In this document: in pieces, positions 50,481 to 59,329 of the stretch | Numbering within the stretch: the first letter of the stretch is position 1 | Layout: each line of letters begins with the position of its first letter | Source: Daldinia sp. FL1419 | Lineage: Eukaryota > Ascomycota > Sordariomycetes > Xylariales > Hypoxylaceae | DNA length: 64,000 bases | Assembly (NCBI GenBank): GCA_025201765.1 | Contig: MU623344.1 | Coordinates: forward strand, 62,001-126,000 | Reading direction: 5' to 3' | Program-made: the position numbers and the translations under genes | Notes under the pieces: generated by a model | The model's database searches: none | What the model was told of the DNA's origin: nothing | The model's input: the letters and a program-made list of their open reading frames with translations, nothing else

Positions 50481-51696
50481 ATGAATCTTGCCGATATGGC
50501 CTTATCGCACGGCCTCTCCGTAAACGAGATCTTATCTGGGATATTTGGTAGCATCAGTTTGACAGCATGGATTTGCTTGCTTGTACGTGCTTTAAGAGGC
50601 GAAGAGAACCCTCTAACCTAGGCGTATCCTATCGCCTCACGAATATTATACTAATGGCGCGACAGCTTCCTCAGCTCATCACTAACTACAAAGCCAAGAG
50701 CGCAGAAGGCCTGTCCATGATTTTCCTAGCTGTCTGGCTCTTTGGCGATCTTGCAAACCTATCGGGTACGTTATACGCGCCCCATCCATACCCGTACCCA
50801 AAATCACCAGGATTATATTCTCCCATCGCATCTATTTTAACCAAATGATAAAGCTCATCTTGAGCTGACCATCATCTCTGATCACCAGGTGCTCTCGTGA
50901 CTGGACTTGCACCTACAGCGACTGCACTAGCTGGCTATTTTTGCATCTCGGATGTCATTCTCATTACACAATCCGTCTATTATAACACTCTCAACGCCCG
51001 AAAAGCCCGCCAGCGAACACGGTCGACCGAATCTCGGGTATCAGAAGATGAACCCCTCTTACAACCGCGGAGGAGATCGTCCAGTGGCCTTCCTGGTTCG
51101 CACAGACGTCATTCGATGCACCATTCCGAGTCCGGCTTAGACCCCATCAAGAGAATTGTCACGGGTGAAAATGATACGCCCGACGCTAATCCCTGGTTGC
51201 ACAACACATTGAGCGTTGTGGCTATCTATATCGTTGGCGCCGCAGGTTGGTTCGTGTCATACAAGGTTGGAGCTTGGGATAAGCCTGATGCTCCCGAGGA
51301 GCCCGCGACCGATTCTCCAGTCGCCGCTCTAGGACTTGCTCTAGGATATGCCAGTGCTGTTTGCTATCTATGGTATGTTGAGTTCATCGCGATAAGCTCC
51401 TGAGTATAAGCTAACAAGAGCTCAGTGCTCGAGTCCCCCAGATTATCAAGAATTATCGGGAGAAGTCCTGCGAGGGTCTTGCTCTGCTCTTCTTCCTATT
51501 GTCCCTCACTGGTAATCTAACCTACGGCCTAAGCGTCTTCACTTACTCTCCAGAACCGGAGTATATCATTAAGGCCATTCCTTGGCTTCTTGGATCCCTG
51601 GGTACAATCGTCGAAGACTGCATCATTTTCTACCAATTTAGGATTTATTCGAAAAGTGGCGTGAGCAAAGCCAACGACACTAGTGAAGCTGCGTAG
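50481..51696 (+). CDS. PQ-loop vacuolar amino acid transporter, Ypq/Rtc2-like (318 aa)
   Basis: Exons 50481-50582, 50666-50765, 50889-51372 and 51426-51696 with introns of 83, 123 and 53 bp; each donor is GTACGT or GTATGT and the phases close. Two PQ-loop repeats carry the diagnostic Pro-Gln: LPQLITNYKAKSAEGLS (Pro36-Gln37) and ARVPQIIKNYREKSCEGLA (Pro233-Gln234). About seven hydrophobic segments surround a central hydrophilic loop rich in Arg and Ser, including EDEPLLQPRRRSSSG, which contains an acidic dileucine-type sequence typical of vacuole sorting. Family members (yeast Ypq1-3, human PQLC2) export cationic amino acids across the vacuolar or lysosomal membrane. Substrate is inferred from the family. 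Confidence 0.92.
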
Positions 51697-52498
51697 AGGT
51701 GGTGAACTGTTCGTAAGGTACGTTGACAGGTTTTGGCCCGGTTTCATTAACTTGGAATCATATAGGGGATAATGCCATCATGGTAGGAGCATCATTCAGG
51801 CGTTCGATATTAGGAGGCTTAAGGTACTCCCCGGTTTTGTTTTTCGGATAAAGGGGTAACATATTTTTGATTATTACCCACAGCATTGGAACTATATCTA
51901 GATCGTGATTTTACCGCTCCCCATTAGTCATGCACCTCATGTTATAATCCAAGTCTCATGTAGATTAGGTATCGACGGCCCCCAACCAGTCTATGTTCAA
52001 TCAGCGATATATGACAGGCTCCAGCCAATGCAATCCAACAAATCAAGGCCGCCGCCCCCAATTGGGAGAAGGAATCGTATCCAAGCCCGGTCTAGTCGTC
52101 GGATATGATATATCGGCTGTGTTATTTCGATTTGTCTCCTATGTCCAAGAATTAGGACGACATTGGGCGATTACGACTACGTATCACGCATACGATCTCA
52201 TGCTATGCAGGCCACAAGGCAGCGTGGTTCTATATTTATAAGTTTTAGTATTCCGCAACCAATCAACCGAAGCTAGCTGGTGTCACAACATCGCTTATGT
52301 AGTACTTGGCTATAACACCCACCCACTGTGGCATTGCCAGTGTTTCGCTTCAAACAACCGCCCCCGAGATACCAACAAGGCATTCTTGTGTGATCTTTAA
52401 AATAATCGAGGTTCACTCGTTTTTGTATGCTCTTTAAAAAGTGAGATATCATGTCGCAACCCATGTTTACTTTGCTTTCTATATAGATACTATCTCAT
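51697..52498. other. Intergenic region
   Basis: 3' flank of the PQ-loop gene and promoter of the DUF3176 gene. Only short ORFs; nothing recognised. Confidence 0.6.
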
Positions 52499-54548
52499 AT
52501 GATGTCATCGCAGCCTATTGACGACGAGGCGAGGATGTATACTCCTATTCATCATAGTCAGTCTATAGAAGACGAAATACCGAGCCCAAGAAGCAGTCTA
52601 ACGATAGGTTATCACTCTGGAAGTAGCCCCGTATCGGTGGACATATCCCTCCCCACGCCGTCAGAACATGCAGCCATAAGCCACAGATATCTATCACAAG
52701 AAGGCGTTCAAACTAATATCAGCCGCGGTCTGAGCCCAGCCTCGGGCTTTCGACGATCAAATAGCTTGGAAGGAACTACGAAAGAGGATAAAGTTGCATC
52801 CGAGCCAAAGGTAGAACGCCTAAGCACCATTGCCTCTTGGTGGTGGTGGTGGGAAATAGGAGGCTCACTCCTAAGCCTCATTAGTATAAGTTTAATTATC
52901 CCCGTGCTGAAACAGGTTGACGATCAGCCGATTGAATCATGGCCGTACTCAATCCGACCAAACTCCATGATAGCGGTTCTCACTACAATTGCTAAGACGG
53001 CAATGATGATACCTATCGCATCTTGTCTCAGCCAGCTTAAATGGGGCCATTTCCAACATCGAAGCAACCCACTTCATCACTTGCAACTCTACGACGATGC
53101 AAGTCGAGGGCCATGGGGCTGTTTCTTATTGCTGCTTGCTGGCCGCCTCAAAGCAGTTACAGCATGGTTATTAGCTATAGTCACGCTAGTTGCACTGGCG
53201 ATCGAGCCGACTGCTCAGCAAATGCTAGAGCAGCAAAGCAGGCAAGCCACATTAACGAACGTTACTGCCCAGATAGGGCGAGCTAGTAATTATACGTCGA
53301 AAGCAATATGGTCTAGTTCGATACAAGGTTACGGAGGTATGTCCAAACCCCTATTGCCATTAGAAGGCTGTCAATTTAATGACACGAACCATAGGCCCGC
53401 GTGATCCCAATCCGGACCTATTAAAACTCCAGACGACTATTGCGAATGGTGCCGTCGGCTCTGTCCCAGAGGTCAATTTCTACTGTCCAGAGCCCGCTAC
53501 GAAATGTACTTGGGATCAATTTGACACCTTAGCAGTATGTGCCAATTTCAAAGACGTGACCAACATTGTCAATAAGACCTGTCACGATAGCAAGTATCAA
53601 TACACGTGTACATTCGAGTTTCCCCAAGGGGAGCCCATAGAGATGGTATGGCAGAAGATTACGAACGGAGGGAGCTCGTTATTCAACACCTCGCAAACTT
53701 GGAATATGTTAGACGGCATTCTAGAGGGCGTGCTAAACGGGGTCAATAATACCAACCTATTCAGCAAGGACCCGCTTACGAATACCGAGGCCTTCACAAT
53801 TACCTTGGATTTCTGCGTCAGAACCTACCACAATATCGTCGCAACGCCCGCCGGGATCCAAGTGGCCAATTATACCACCAATAAACTACTCGCGTACAAC
53901 TGGTCCGAAGAAGGGGCCGGTATCCCGTCTCTATACTACAAATACGATACGTTCCACACCAACTCATCCAAGGAACTCTTCAACATCAGCGTCTCCCTGA
54001 GCAACGGGCTCTTCGGCTACGTCAACAAGCTTTTTACGCGGGACCTAACCTCGCCGCTAAGCGCCGCCGCCGCCAACGCGGACTTCAGCTTCGGGGAGTT
54101 CATGTACCACACGAACCTGACCAACTTGACACAAAACATCGAGGACACGCTGACGAACCAAATCCGCAGCACCTCGCCGGGCGACAACCGCGACGCGGTA
54201 ACGCAGGCCGGGCGCGCGTTCCACCAGCAGACATACTGGCGGGTGCATTGGCCGTGGCTGATGCTTCCGGCGATCGAGGTGCTGGCGACGGCGGCGCTGC
54301 TGGGCGTGTGCGTCGTCGCGACGAGGGACCAGCCGCTGCTCAAGGCGTCGCCGCTCGCGCTGCTGTTCCACCCGCTGGACGGGTACGGGGGCGACGAGCA
54401 GGTGTGCTGCATGAGGGAGAGCATTGGCACGCTGGAGGAGCTGGCGAGGGAGGTGAGGGTCGAGTTTAGGGAGGATGGGCATGGGCTTTTGAAGTTTTTC
54501 CCCGTGGAGGGTGGGGGTGGGGGTGGGGAGAGGGAAAGGGAGAGGTAA
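52499..54548 (+). CDS. DUF3176 multipass membrane protein (663 aa)
   Basis: Exons 52499-53336 and 53395-54548, intron 58 bp (GTATGT...CCATAG), reading IQGYG-GPRDPNPDLLKL. Start at the first of two adjacent Met codons. An N-terminal Ser-rich cytoplasmic region (1-110) is followed by SWWWWWEIGGSLLSLISISL (membrane segment 1), then TTIAKTAMMIPIASCLSQL and the DUF3176 signature PLHHLQLYDDASRGPWG, another membrane segment (AVTAWLLAIVTLVALAIEP), a large lumenal or extracellular domain with many N-glycosylation sites and cysteines, and a last membrane segment (WLMLPAIEVLATAALLGVCV). This order is standard for DUF3176. Function is not known. The 3' third (from about 53930) is much richer in G and C than the 5' part, and the C-terminus ends in Gly and Glu-Arg repeats. 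Confidence 0.9.
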
Positions 54549-54931
54549 GGGGGATTGAGTTTTATTTTGACGTCTTGGGTCATCCCCATTCATCTAGTAG
54601 GGGGGTTGGCATCGAGAGGTTTGGGCGTATACCCCTGAAACTAAGAGATATCAAAACACGGAACTGTAGGCTAAATTGTCGGTCACCCTTTTTTTTAAAA
54701 AATTTTTTTTTTTTCAAATCTGCCTACTCAATCATGTCCTTGTATATCAAGAAGGGCATAATATTAAGGAAGGGCCAGCCTAAGCTTAGTTCAGTGCCGG
54801 TATTATGCATATACATAACTCGTGGGGTTTTCACGGTCCACGTTCCGCCTCATAGCATTCAAGTAGGCGCCTATGCTAAGTCCATCTTCATTATCCTAGG
54901 TGTACCTCCTAGTATAGAAAGCTATCGTGGC
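54549..54931. other. Intergenic region
   Basis: Convergent spacer between the DUF3176 gene and the first small Cys/His gene. It holds a T/A homopolymer cluster at about 54689-54715. No gene. Confidence 0.6.
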
Positions 54932-55168
54932 TCATAATAACCGTTTCCAATTGGCAAAGAGGCCCTTGATCCAAGTTGGTCGCGGCTGTCCCGAGCGGCA
55001 CGCCGCGCAAGGTATAGAGGTGTGAATATTCGACAACCGCATCGCGCTGGGGCGGGGACGGATACAGTGGATACCGGTTGGGCAATACTCGCTGTCGGGT
55101 TGGGCCGGGGTTGCTAGACTATCGTGGCCGCAGCTGTGTCTGATGGTTTGGTATGCGTGTATGCACAT
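54932..55168 (-). CDS. Small Cys/His protein A (78 aa), tandem paralog
   Basis: Single-exon frame. The N-terminus MCIHAYQTIRHSCGHD has the pattern Met-Cys-x10-Cys-Gly-His. Further cysteines follow in EYCPTGIHC and IPCAAC, giving a possible zinc-binding set. The neighbouring ORF at 55869-56171 has the same Met-Cys-x10-Cys-x-His start, a later Cys pair and a final Cys-x2-Cys, and the DNA upstream of the two is similar, so the pair looks like an old tandem duplication. Similar small MC...CGH...CxxC proteins are common, uncharacterised proteins of filamentous fungi as I recall. No signal peptide. Function unknown. Confidence 0.6.
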   Translation of the reverse strand: MCIHAYQTIRHSCGHDSLATPAQPDSEYCPTGIHCIRPRPSAMRLSNIHTSIPCAACRSGQPRPTWIKGLFANWKRLL

Positions 55169-55868
55169 TTTGGCTAATCGATGGGATGGATGGTGTAGAT
55201 ATGGGATGGGATTCGGTGGGGGTCTCGAGGACGATGGTGCGCTGGTGGTGAGAAAGGGGTAGTTGGGGTGGCCGAACTGTTGGGAAGCTGAGACGGGATG
55301 GTGGATGGTCAGACACGCATCCTTTTCCTAGGATGGCGAGAGCATTTAAACATCTCTTAGGTAGACGTAGACATATGGGCTACATCGAATACGCGGCTGT
55401 CACTTTACTTAAGGTCATTCAGCGGGCTACGTCGATTCTCTTCACTCGATGCTTCTAAAGTTCAAATTCACTAAGCTATTCCATGACAAAAGGGGCCTGA
55501 TCTAGTGGTTTTACCTTCGTGATCTTTGAGACTTGGCCGAAGATAGTCTCACGATGGCACTTGAGATTGAGTGTATATTTTCTTGTAAGCATTATACGCT
55601 CGAGAGTTTAAATAAATCATCCAAAGCACAGTCACGTAGAAGGGGACACTTTACGTATAGAGGTGAATTTACGTAGGACTCTACGAATCCATCGCAATGC
55701 TAGGATCTACGTCACTTGTAAATACCAGTGACTACTAGTAGCGTCGAAGCTCTAGTGGCTGTATATATAGAACAGAGGACTTGTTCTACATGTAAGAGCT
55801 TCGTAGTTCCATAGCAAGATAGTGTTCCTCGCTCCTCAGTCCACCTCGCCACAACTAGCCATCCTGAA
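55169..55868. other. Spacer between the tandem Cys/His genes
   Basis: Contains the 5' flank of small gene A (55169-55360, similar to the 5' flank of gene B) and the left inverted-repeat copy with its palindrome at 55769-55787. No other gene. Confidence 0.6.
55752..55832. repeat. Inverted repeat, left copy
   Basis: About 80 bp similar in inverted orientation to 56574-56653. The core ATATAGAACAGAGGACTTG and the following TTCTACATGT match with one difference, and GTTCCTCGC recurs at the inner end. The core is itself a dyad, AGAACA...TGTTCT. Confidence 0.7.
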
Positions 55869-56171
55869 TTATGACCGACGGCCATACCCGACGGCTCGTG
55901 CGGCCCATTCAAGCCAGCCAACTGACTTTTCCCGGGGCGACGGTGGCTGCGTATCTCTTGCTATCCATGCCTTGCAGTTGGGGCAGATATCGTCGACGTT
56001 CTCGTAAAGCTTCGGCGGGCGCTCCTCCCCGCTGATAGACAAGGTCTTGGCGTACGGCGGATCAGTGCATGCCTTTGAATTTTTGTCAGGGTTCTTGCAG
56101 GGCACTATGATGTCCTCCGTGATCCAGTGGCTGCAAGTGTATGTTTTAGGTCGCGGTACCCTTTGACACAT
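55869..56171 (-). CDS. Small Cys/His protein B (100 aa), tandem paralog
   Basis: Single-exon frame beginning MCQRVPRPKTYTCSHW, with Met-Cys-x10-Cys-Ser-His exactly as in protein A at 54932-55168. It continues with IIVPCKNPDKNSKAC, DDICPNCKAWIARD, giving Cys-x9-Cys and a final Cys-x2-Cys. The Cys/His spacing suggests a small zinc-binding fold. It is flanked by an inverted repeat (55752-55832 and 56574-56653). No signal peptide or membrane segment. Family similar to unnamed small Cys-rich proteins of ascomycetes; function unknown. Confidence 0.65.
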   Translation of the reverse strand: MCQRVPRPKTYTCSHWITEDIIVPCKNPDKNSKACTDPPYAKTLSISGEERPPKLYENVDDICPNCKAWIARDTQPPSPREKSVGWLEWAARAVGYGRRS

Positions 56172-56573
56172 CTTGTGCGATTGATGGGACGACGCTGATA
56201 TGTGTAGGTATGGTGAGAATCTTGTAGAGATACCAACGGCGATGGTGTGTGGTGATATATTGAAGGGGTAGATGATGTGGTCAGGCTATTTGGAAGGCGA
56301 CGATGCGTAGTAGATTCGTTGATGGCCTCGGGTCGTCGATGGTTAGAAACTTTCCTTTTTCCAAGCGCGGCGCGAATATTTAAATAGGAAGTACCTTTAC
56401 TATGGCCGTGTAGGTAGTTTTCTTCGGCCATAGAGTACATAAGTCATACTTGATTCTTACGAATCTGGATTTTTATCTGTTTAAGGTTTCTAGCATTTGT
56501 TAGAAAAGATTCCTAGTCACGCCCGCTGTGTCACGAGGCGGACCAAGAAGCAAGGAAACAACATCGTTGTTCC

Positions 56574-56653
56574 GCGAGGAACCTATCTACAACTATGGCT
56601 AAGGGCGACACATGTAGAACAAGTCCTTTGTTCTATATGTAGCACAGGCTAGA
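56574..56653. repeat. Inverted repeat, right copy
   Basis: Reverse complement of the left copy at 55752-55832 over about 80 bp, nearly identical over a 30-bp core containing AGAACAAGTCCTTTGTTCT, whose 7-bp arms are perfect. Confidence 0.7.
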
Positions 56654-56961
56654 ACCCTGACACACTCCGAAGCTTTACCTATACCATACTATAAAGCAAT
56701 TCCTCGGAACCGCCCAACACTAATAATTTAGCTTAGTCGTACCTAAGGCAAGGCCGCTGAGTCTATGTTACGTGTTCACTGGAACATTTCCGTGTGAACA
56801 CCTGGCATATGAATGGGTGCCTAAGGTGTATCTATTCAACATCGTAGCTTAGGTACCCGTCAGGGTTCCAGACGAGAACAACAAACACTGTTGGGGGCGC
56901 ACGAGGTTGGGCGAAGAGGTATATAGTCACGTCAGGTTTCCTACCCATTCGGGCTCCTTGC

Positions 56962-56980
56962 GGAACAATGAAATTGTTCC
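56962..56980. repeat. Palindrome GGAACAAT-GAA-ATTGTTCC
   Basis: Perfect 8-bp arms around a 3-base centre. Same RGAACAA/TTGTTCY type as the palindromes at 55769, 56554 and 56616. Confidence 0.85.
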
Positions 56981-57253
56981 CATGATTACCGCGTCATAAA
57001 AAAAATAAAAAGGAAATAAAAAGGAAATCTTACACGCGGGAACTTGGCAAGCCACGTATAGATTAGAAAAAGGTTTACGCTATATCGCTAAAGCTATAAT
57101 AACTAGTATTTCTATGGTTTCAAAAATAAATCACCTAGGTTAGGTAGATTTAGTAAATGCGCTGCTTCCAAAATATCAGCCTGGCTCATACATGTACTTG
57201 ATAAAAACAGATGCTGTTCATACATAGCGGCTGGGCTTTGGCTACGTATAAGA

Positions 57254-57283
57254 CATCTCATCTCATCTCATCTCATCTCATCT
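57254..57283. repeat. (CATCT)6 pentanucleotide repeat
   Basis: Six perfect CATCT units in non-coding DNA. Confidence 0.95.
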
Positions 57284-57526
57284 AAACATTCGTATAGTGG
57301 TTGATGCTCTGATTTATCACCAAATTATAGGGGGAAATAGCCCCTTTTCTCCTTTGCACCGACCCTGAATGATTTATAGTACCCATGTTATATTCTAAGA
57401 GTCTTGCTAGAAAGTATTCTTTGACAATCCCTCTTCTATCAATATCAAGACCAATTCGGAACATGGAGATTCCTCACGTTTGACCACCCCCTGAGAGGCT
57501 GTCCCGGTCTGGCTTGAACCATACGC

Positions 57527-57733
57527 CTAGCATCTATTCTCTCTTATCGTATCCAAAGACCCGGCGAGGACCCCGGAACTGCCACCCGTCACAAACAAGA
57601 CTTTGATGATCTGATTAGGGGAATGATTCCCTAGAACCGTAAAGAACTGCTCTAGGTACGGTATCGTGTTAGCATAGGCAGCTAGCTGAAGCTCATCGAT
57701 GATGATAACGATGATTGGTGGGCTGTGACCCAA
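57527..57733 (-). pseudogene. NACHT-like P-loop NTPase fragment (remnant)
   Basis: The 68-codon frame contains SPPIIVIIIDELQL, a Walker-B-like hydrophobic strand ending in Asp-Glu, then NTIPYLEQFFTVLGNHSPNQ and IIKVLFVTGG. The order (hydrophobic strand with acidic end, helix, then a VLFxT strand where NACHT proteins have LFxTSR) resembles the Walker B to sensor 1 part of fungal NLR NACHT domains. There is no P-loop, no flanking domain and no open frame around it, so it would be a relic. The match is short and could be coincidental. Confidence 0.35.
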
Positions 57734-58404
57734 TAGGGAGTCAGGGACTTCTCAACTAATAAATGATGGACGAAGAGAAGACAGAGAAAATCGAATAGCT
57801 TTATATTTAAAAACACCTAGAATATATATGGAAAGTAATAGAAAATACACTTGCATCAGACTGCTCTGTGGACCATATAACTATGAGGACGATACTACCG
57901 CTGACACCCGCTTTTCTCCGTAGATAGTCGAGACAAGCAGGAATTGTAACACGTGTATAAAATAATGCTATTCAACACTAAGACATACCTTGGATAGGCT
58001 ATAACTACCTACCTAGCTACCTACCGAGTATACTCTCTTATTCCTTAGCCTAGACTTTCTCTTACATAGGTACCTAGCTGCAACGACGATGCCACCTCTT
58101 GATACTCCTCACAAATGGCTTCCCGGGGATGACCATATCAGTGTGGAGCACGACGACAAACATTTTAACTGTAATCTGGTTGGCGAATGCTTGGAAATGG
58201 GAAAATGTCTTTATCACGAGTTCTCTTAATAACGCTGCCTATGAAATACTAGGTACCTGGGTACATAGTACTACGTACCTATTTTGAAGGGCTGGAAGGT
58301 ACCTAGGTACTCATATAGTGTACTTGGGTAACGCGCAAAACCTACCTGGGTATGTAGTATTTTTGACGTGAAGTGTGGAGACGTAGATTATGTAATATCC
58401 CGTA
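57734..58404. other. Intergenic region left of the transposon
   Basis: No gene. Contains TACCTACCTAGCTACCTACC near 58005 and clustered GGTACC/CCTAGGTA words at 58246-58315. Confidence 0.6.
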
Positions 58405-58464
58405 CCTGCATTAACTAACTACAATCCACAAGGATATGAAATGCTAGCGCAATACAAAGCCCCA
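58405..58464 (+). repeat. Left terminal inverted repeat
   Basis: Starts CCTGCATTAACTAACTACAA next to TA. Matches the right repeat in reverse complement. Confidence 0.9.
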
Positions 58465-58496
58465 CCTAATAGAAACATCAATGCATTTATTAGTCA

Positions 58497-58682
58497 GTGT
58501 TTAATTTAGTACCCCGCCATACAAATTTGTATGCAAAAGTACATGAGTCTCAGGAGCTACTAGAGGCCTTAAAACGGGCGTGGGAGGCTATTCCAAGGGA
58601 CTATTTATATGCTCTTGCAGCCAGCATGCCACGAAGGCTTCAAAAGGTGATAGATTTGGATGGAAATAAAATAGACTTTTGA
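58497..58682 (+). pseudogene. Tc1/mariner transposase C-terminal remnant
   Basis: The frame encodes SQELLEALKRAWEAIPRDYL and ALAASMPRRLQKVIDLDGNK up to a stop at 58682. The SMPRR-x-x-VI-x-x-x-G ending after a helix containing W-x-x-IP is typical of the C-terminus of Tc1-like DDE transposases. The catalytic domain and DNA-binding N-terminus are missing; the upstream frame is closed by stops. It cannot encode an active enzyme. Confidence 0.88.
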
Positions 58683-58767
58683 CTTTTGTACTTTTACATA
58701 TAAATTTATATGGAAGGTTACTTAGATATAAAGTGTGGCCAATCAAACAAAAAACCTTTTTTATTTG

Positions 58768-58828
58768 TGGGGTTTGTATTGCGCTAGCATTTCATATCCT
58801 TGTGGATTGTAGTTATAGTTAACGCAGC
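58768..58828 (-). repeat. Right terminal inverted repeat
   Basis: Ends ...GTTAACGCAGC next to TA. Reverse complement of the left repeat with a two-base insertion and few substitutions. Confidence 0.9.
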
Positions 58829-58830
58829 TA

Positions 58831-59329
58831 ACCCAAACACTCTTTAGCTCCAAAAGCCATCTAACCTATCAGGGGCTAGAGCAGATATCTCAAGGTACCC
58901 CTTTTCCAATTGCGACGACCCCTGCTCGAAACGGCCAATTTCAGCCAAGAGACGAGACGGGATCCAAGGTCGTTGACAATTCTCCTTCTAGGTATTATTT
59001 TCCAGGCCAGAAACCAACCAACCTGATTACCTACCTACTTACTATTTACCTACCTAGGTACTACTCTCTATCTACTTGTTTCCTCCCTGCCGGCTAACCA
59101 TCCATCCCTCTCGCATTCATTCATTCATTCACTCCTTTTTTTTTTTTGCGTCGGTCCGGCATTTCGCTCTTTTCTTATTCCCAAACCAAAGCAAAGTTAG
59201 CATTGCATAGCATAGCTGAGATAACGATACCCCCTTTCGACGAATCCAACGCGTTTGATCTGGAAATACCTACCCGAACTTCCGATTATTTTTTATTTTA
59301 TTTTTTTTGAAGGAACGGAATTTGGAAAT
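58831..59329. promoter_or_regulatory. Probable promoter/leader of the GH17 gene
   Basis: Non-coding, with TACCTACC repeats, CT-rich stretches, a T run at about 59138 and (CATT)n near 59117, then a T-rich leader directly before the ATG at 59330. CT-rich leaders are usual for strongly expressed fungal genes. No defined motif is claimed. Confidence 0.4.

Larger units (their letters stand above)
56172..57526. other. Intergenic, palindrome-rich
   Basis: 5' flank of small gene B, then the right inverted-repeat copy, palindromes at 56554-56573, 56616-56634 and 56962-56980, a TGTTGGGGGCGCACGAGG segment at 56889 that resembles a copia-type LTR start (weak), A-rich sequence at 56998-57025, and (CATCT)6 at 57254-57283. 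No gene supported. Confidence 0.55.
58405..58828 (+). mobile_element. Tc1/mariner deletion derivative (424 bp) with terminal inverted repeats
   Basis: Terminal inverted repeats of about 60 bp lie at 58405-58464 and 58768-58828. They share TACAATCCACAAGGATATGA and the following AATGCTAGCGCAATACAAA without mismatch; the outer part differs by a TA insertion and single bases. A TA dinucleotide flanks each end (58403-58404 and 58829-58830), as expected of Tc1/mariner target duplication. Between the repeats lies the last 60 or so codons of a transposase. The element is therefore an internally deleted, non-autonomous copy, close to a MITE. Nearly identical repeats suggest fairly recent activity or recent amplification. 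Confidence 0.9.

Noticed and set aside
54017..54593. Long minus-strand ORFs (178 and 190 codons) opposite the DUF3176 gene
   Set aside because: They arise from the GC-rich codon use of the sense strand and have no family features; the sense protein fits DUF3176.
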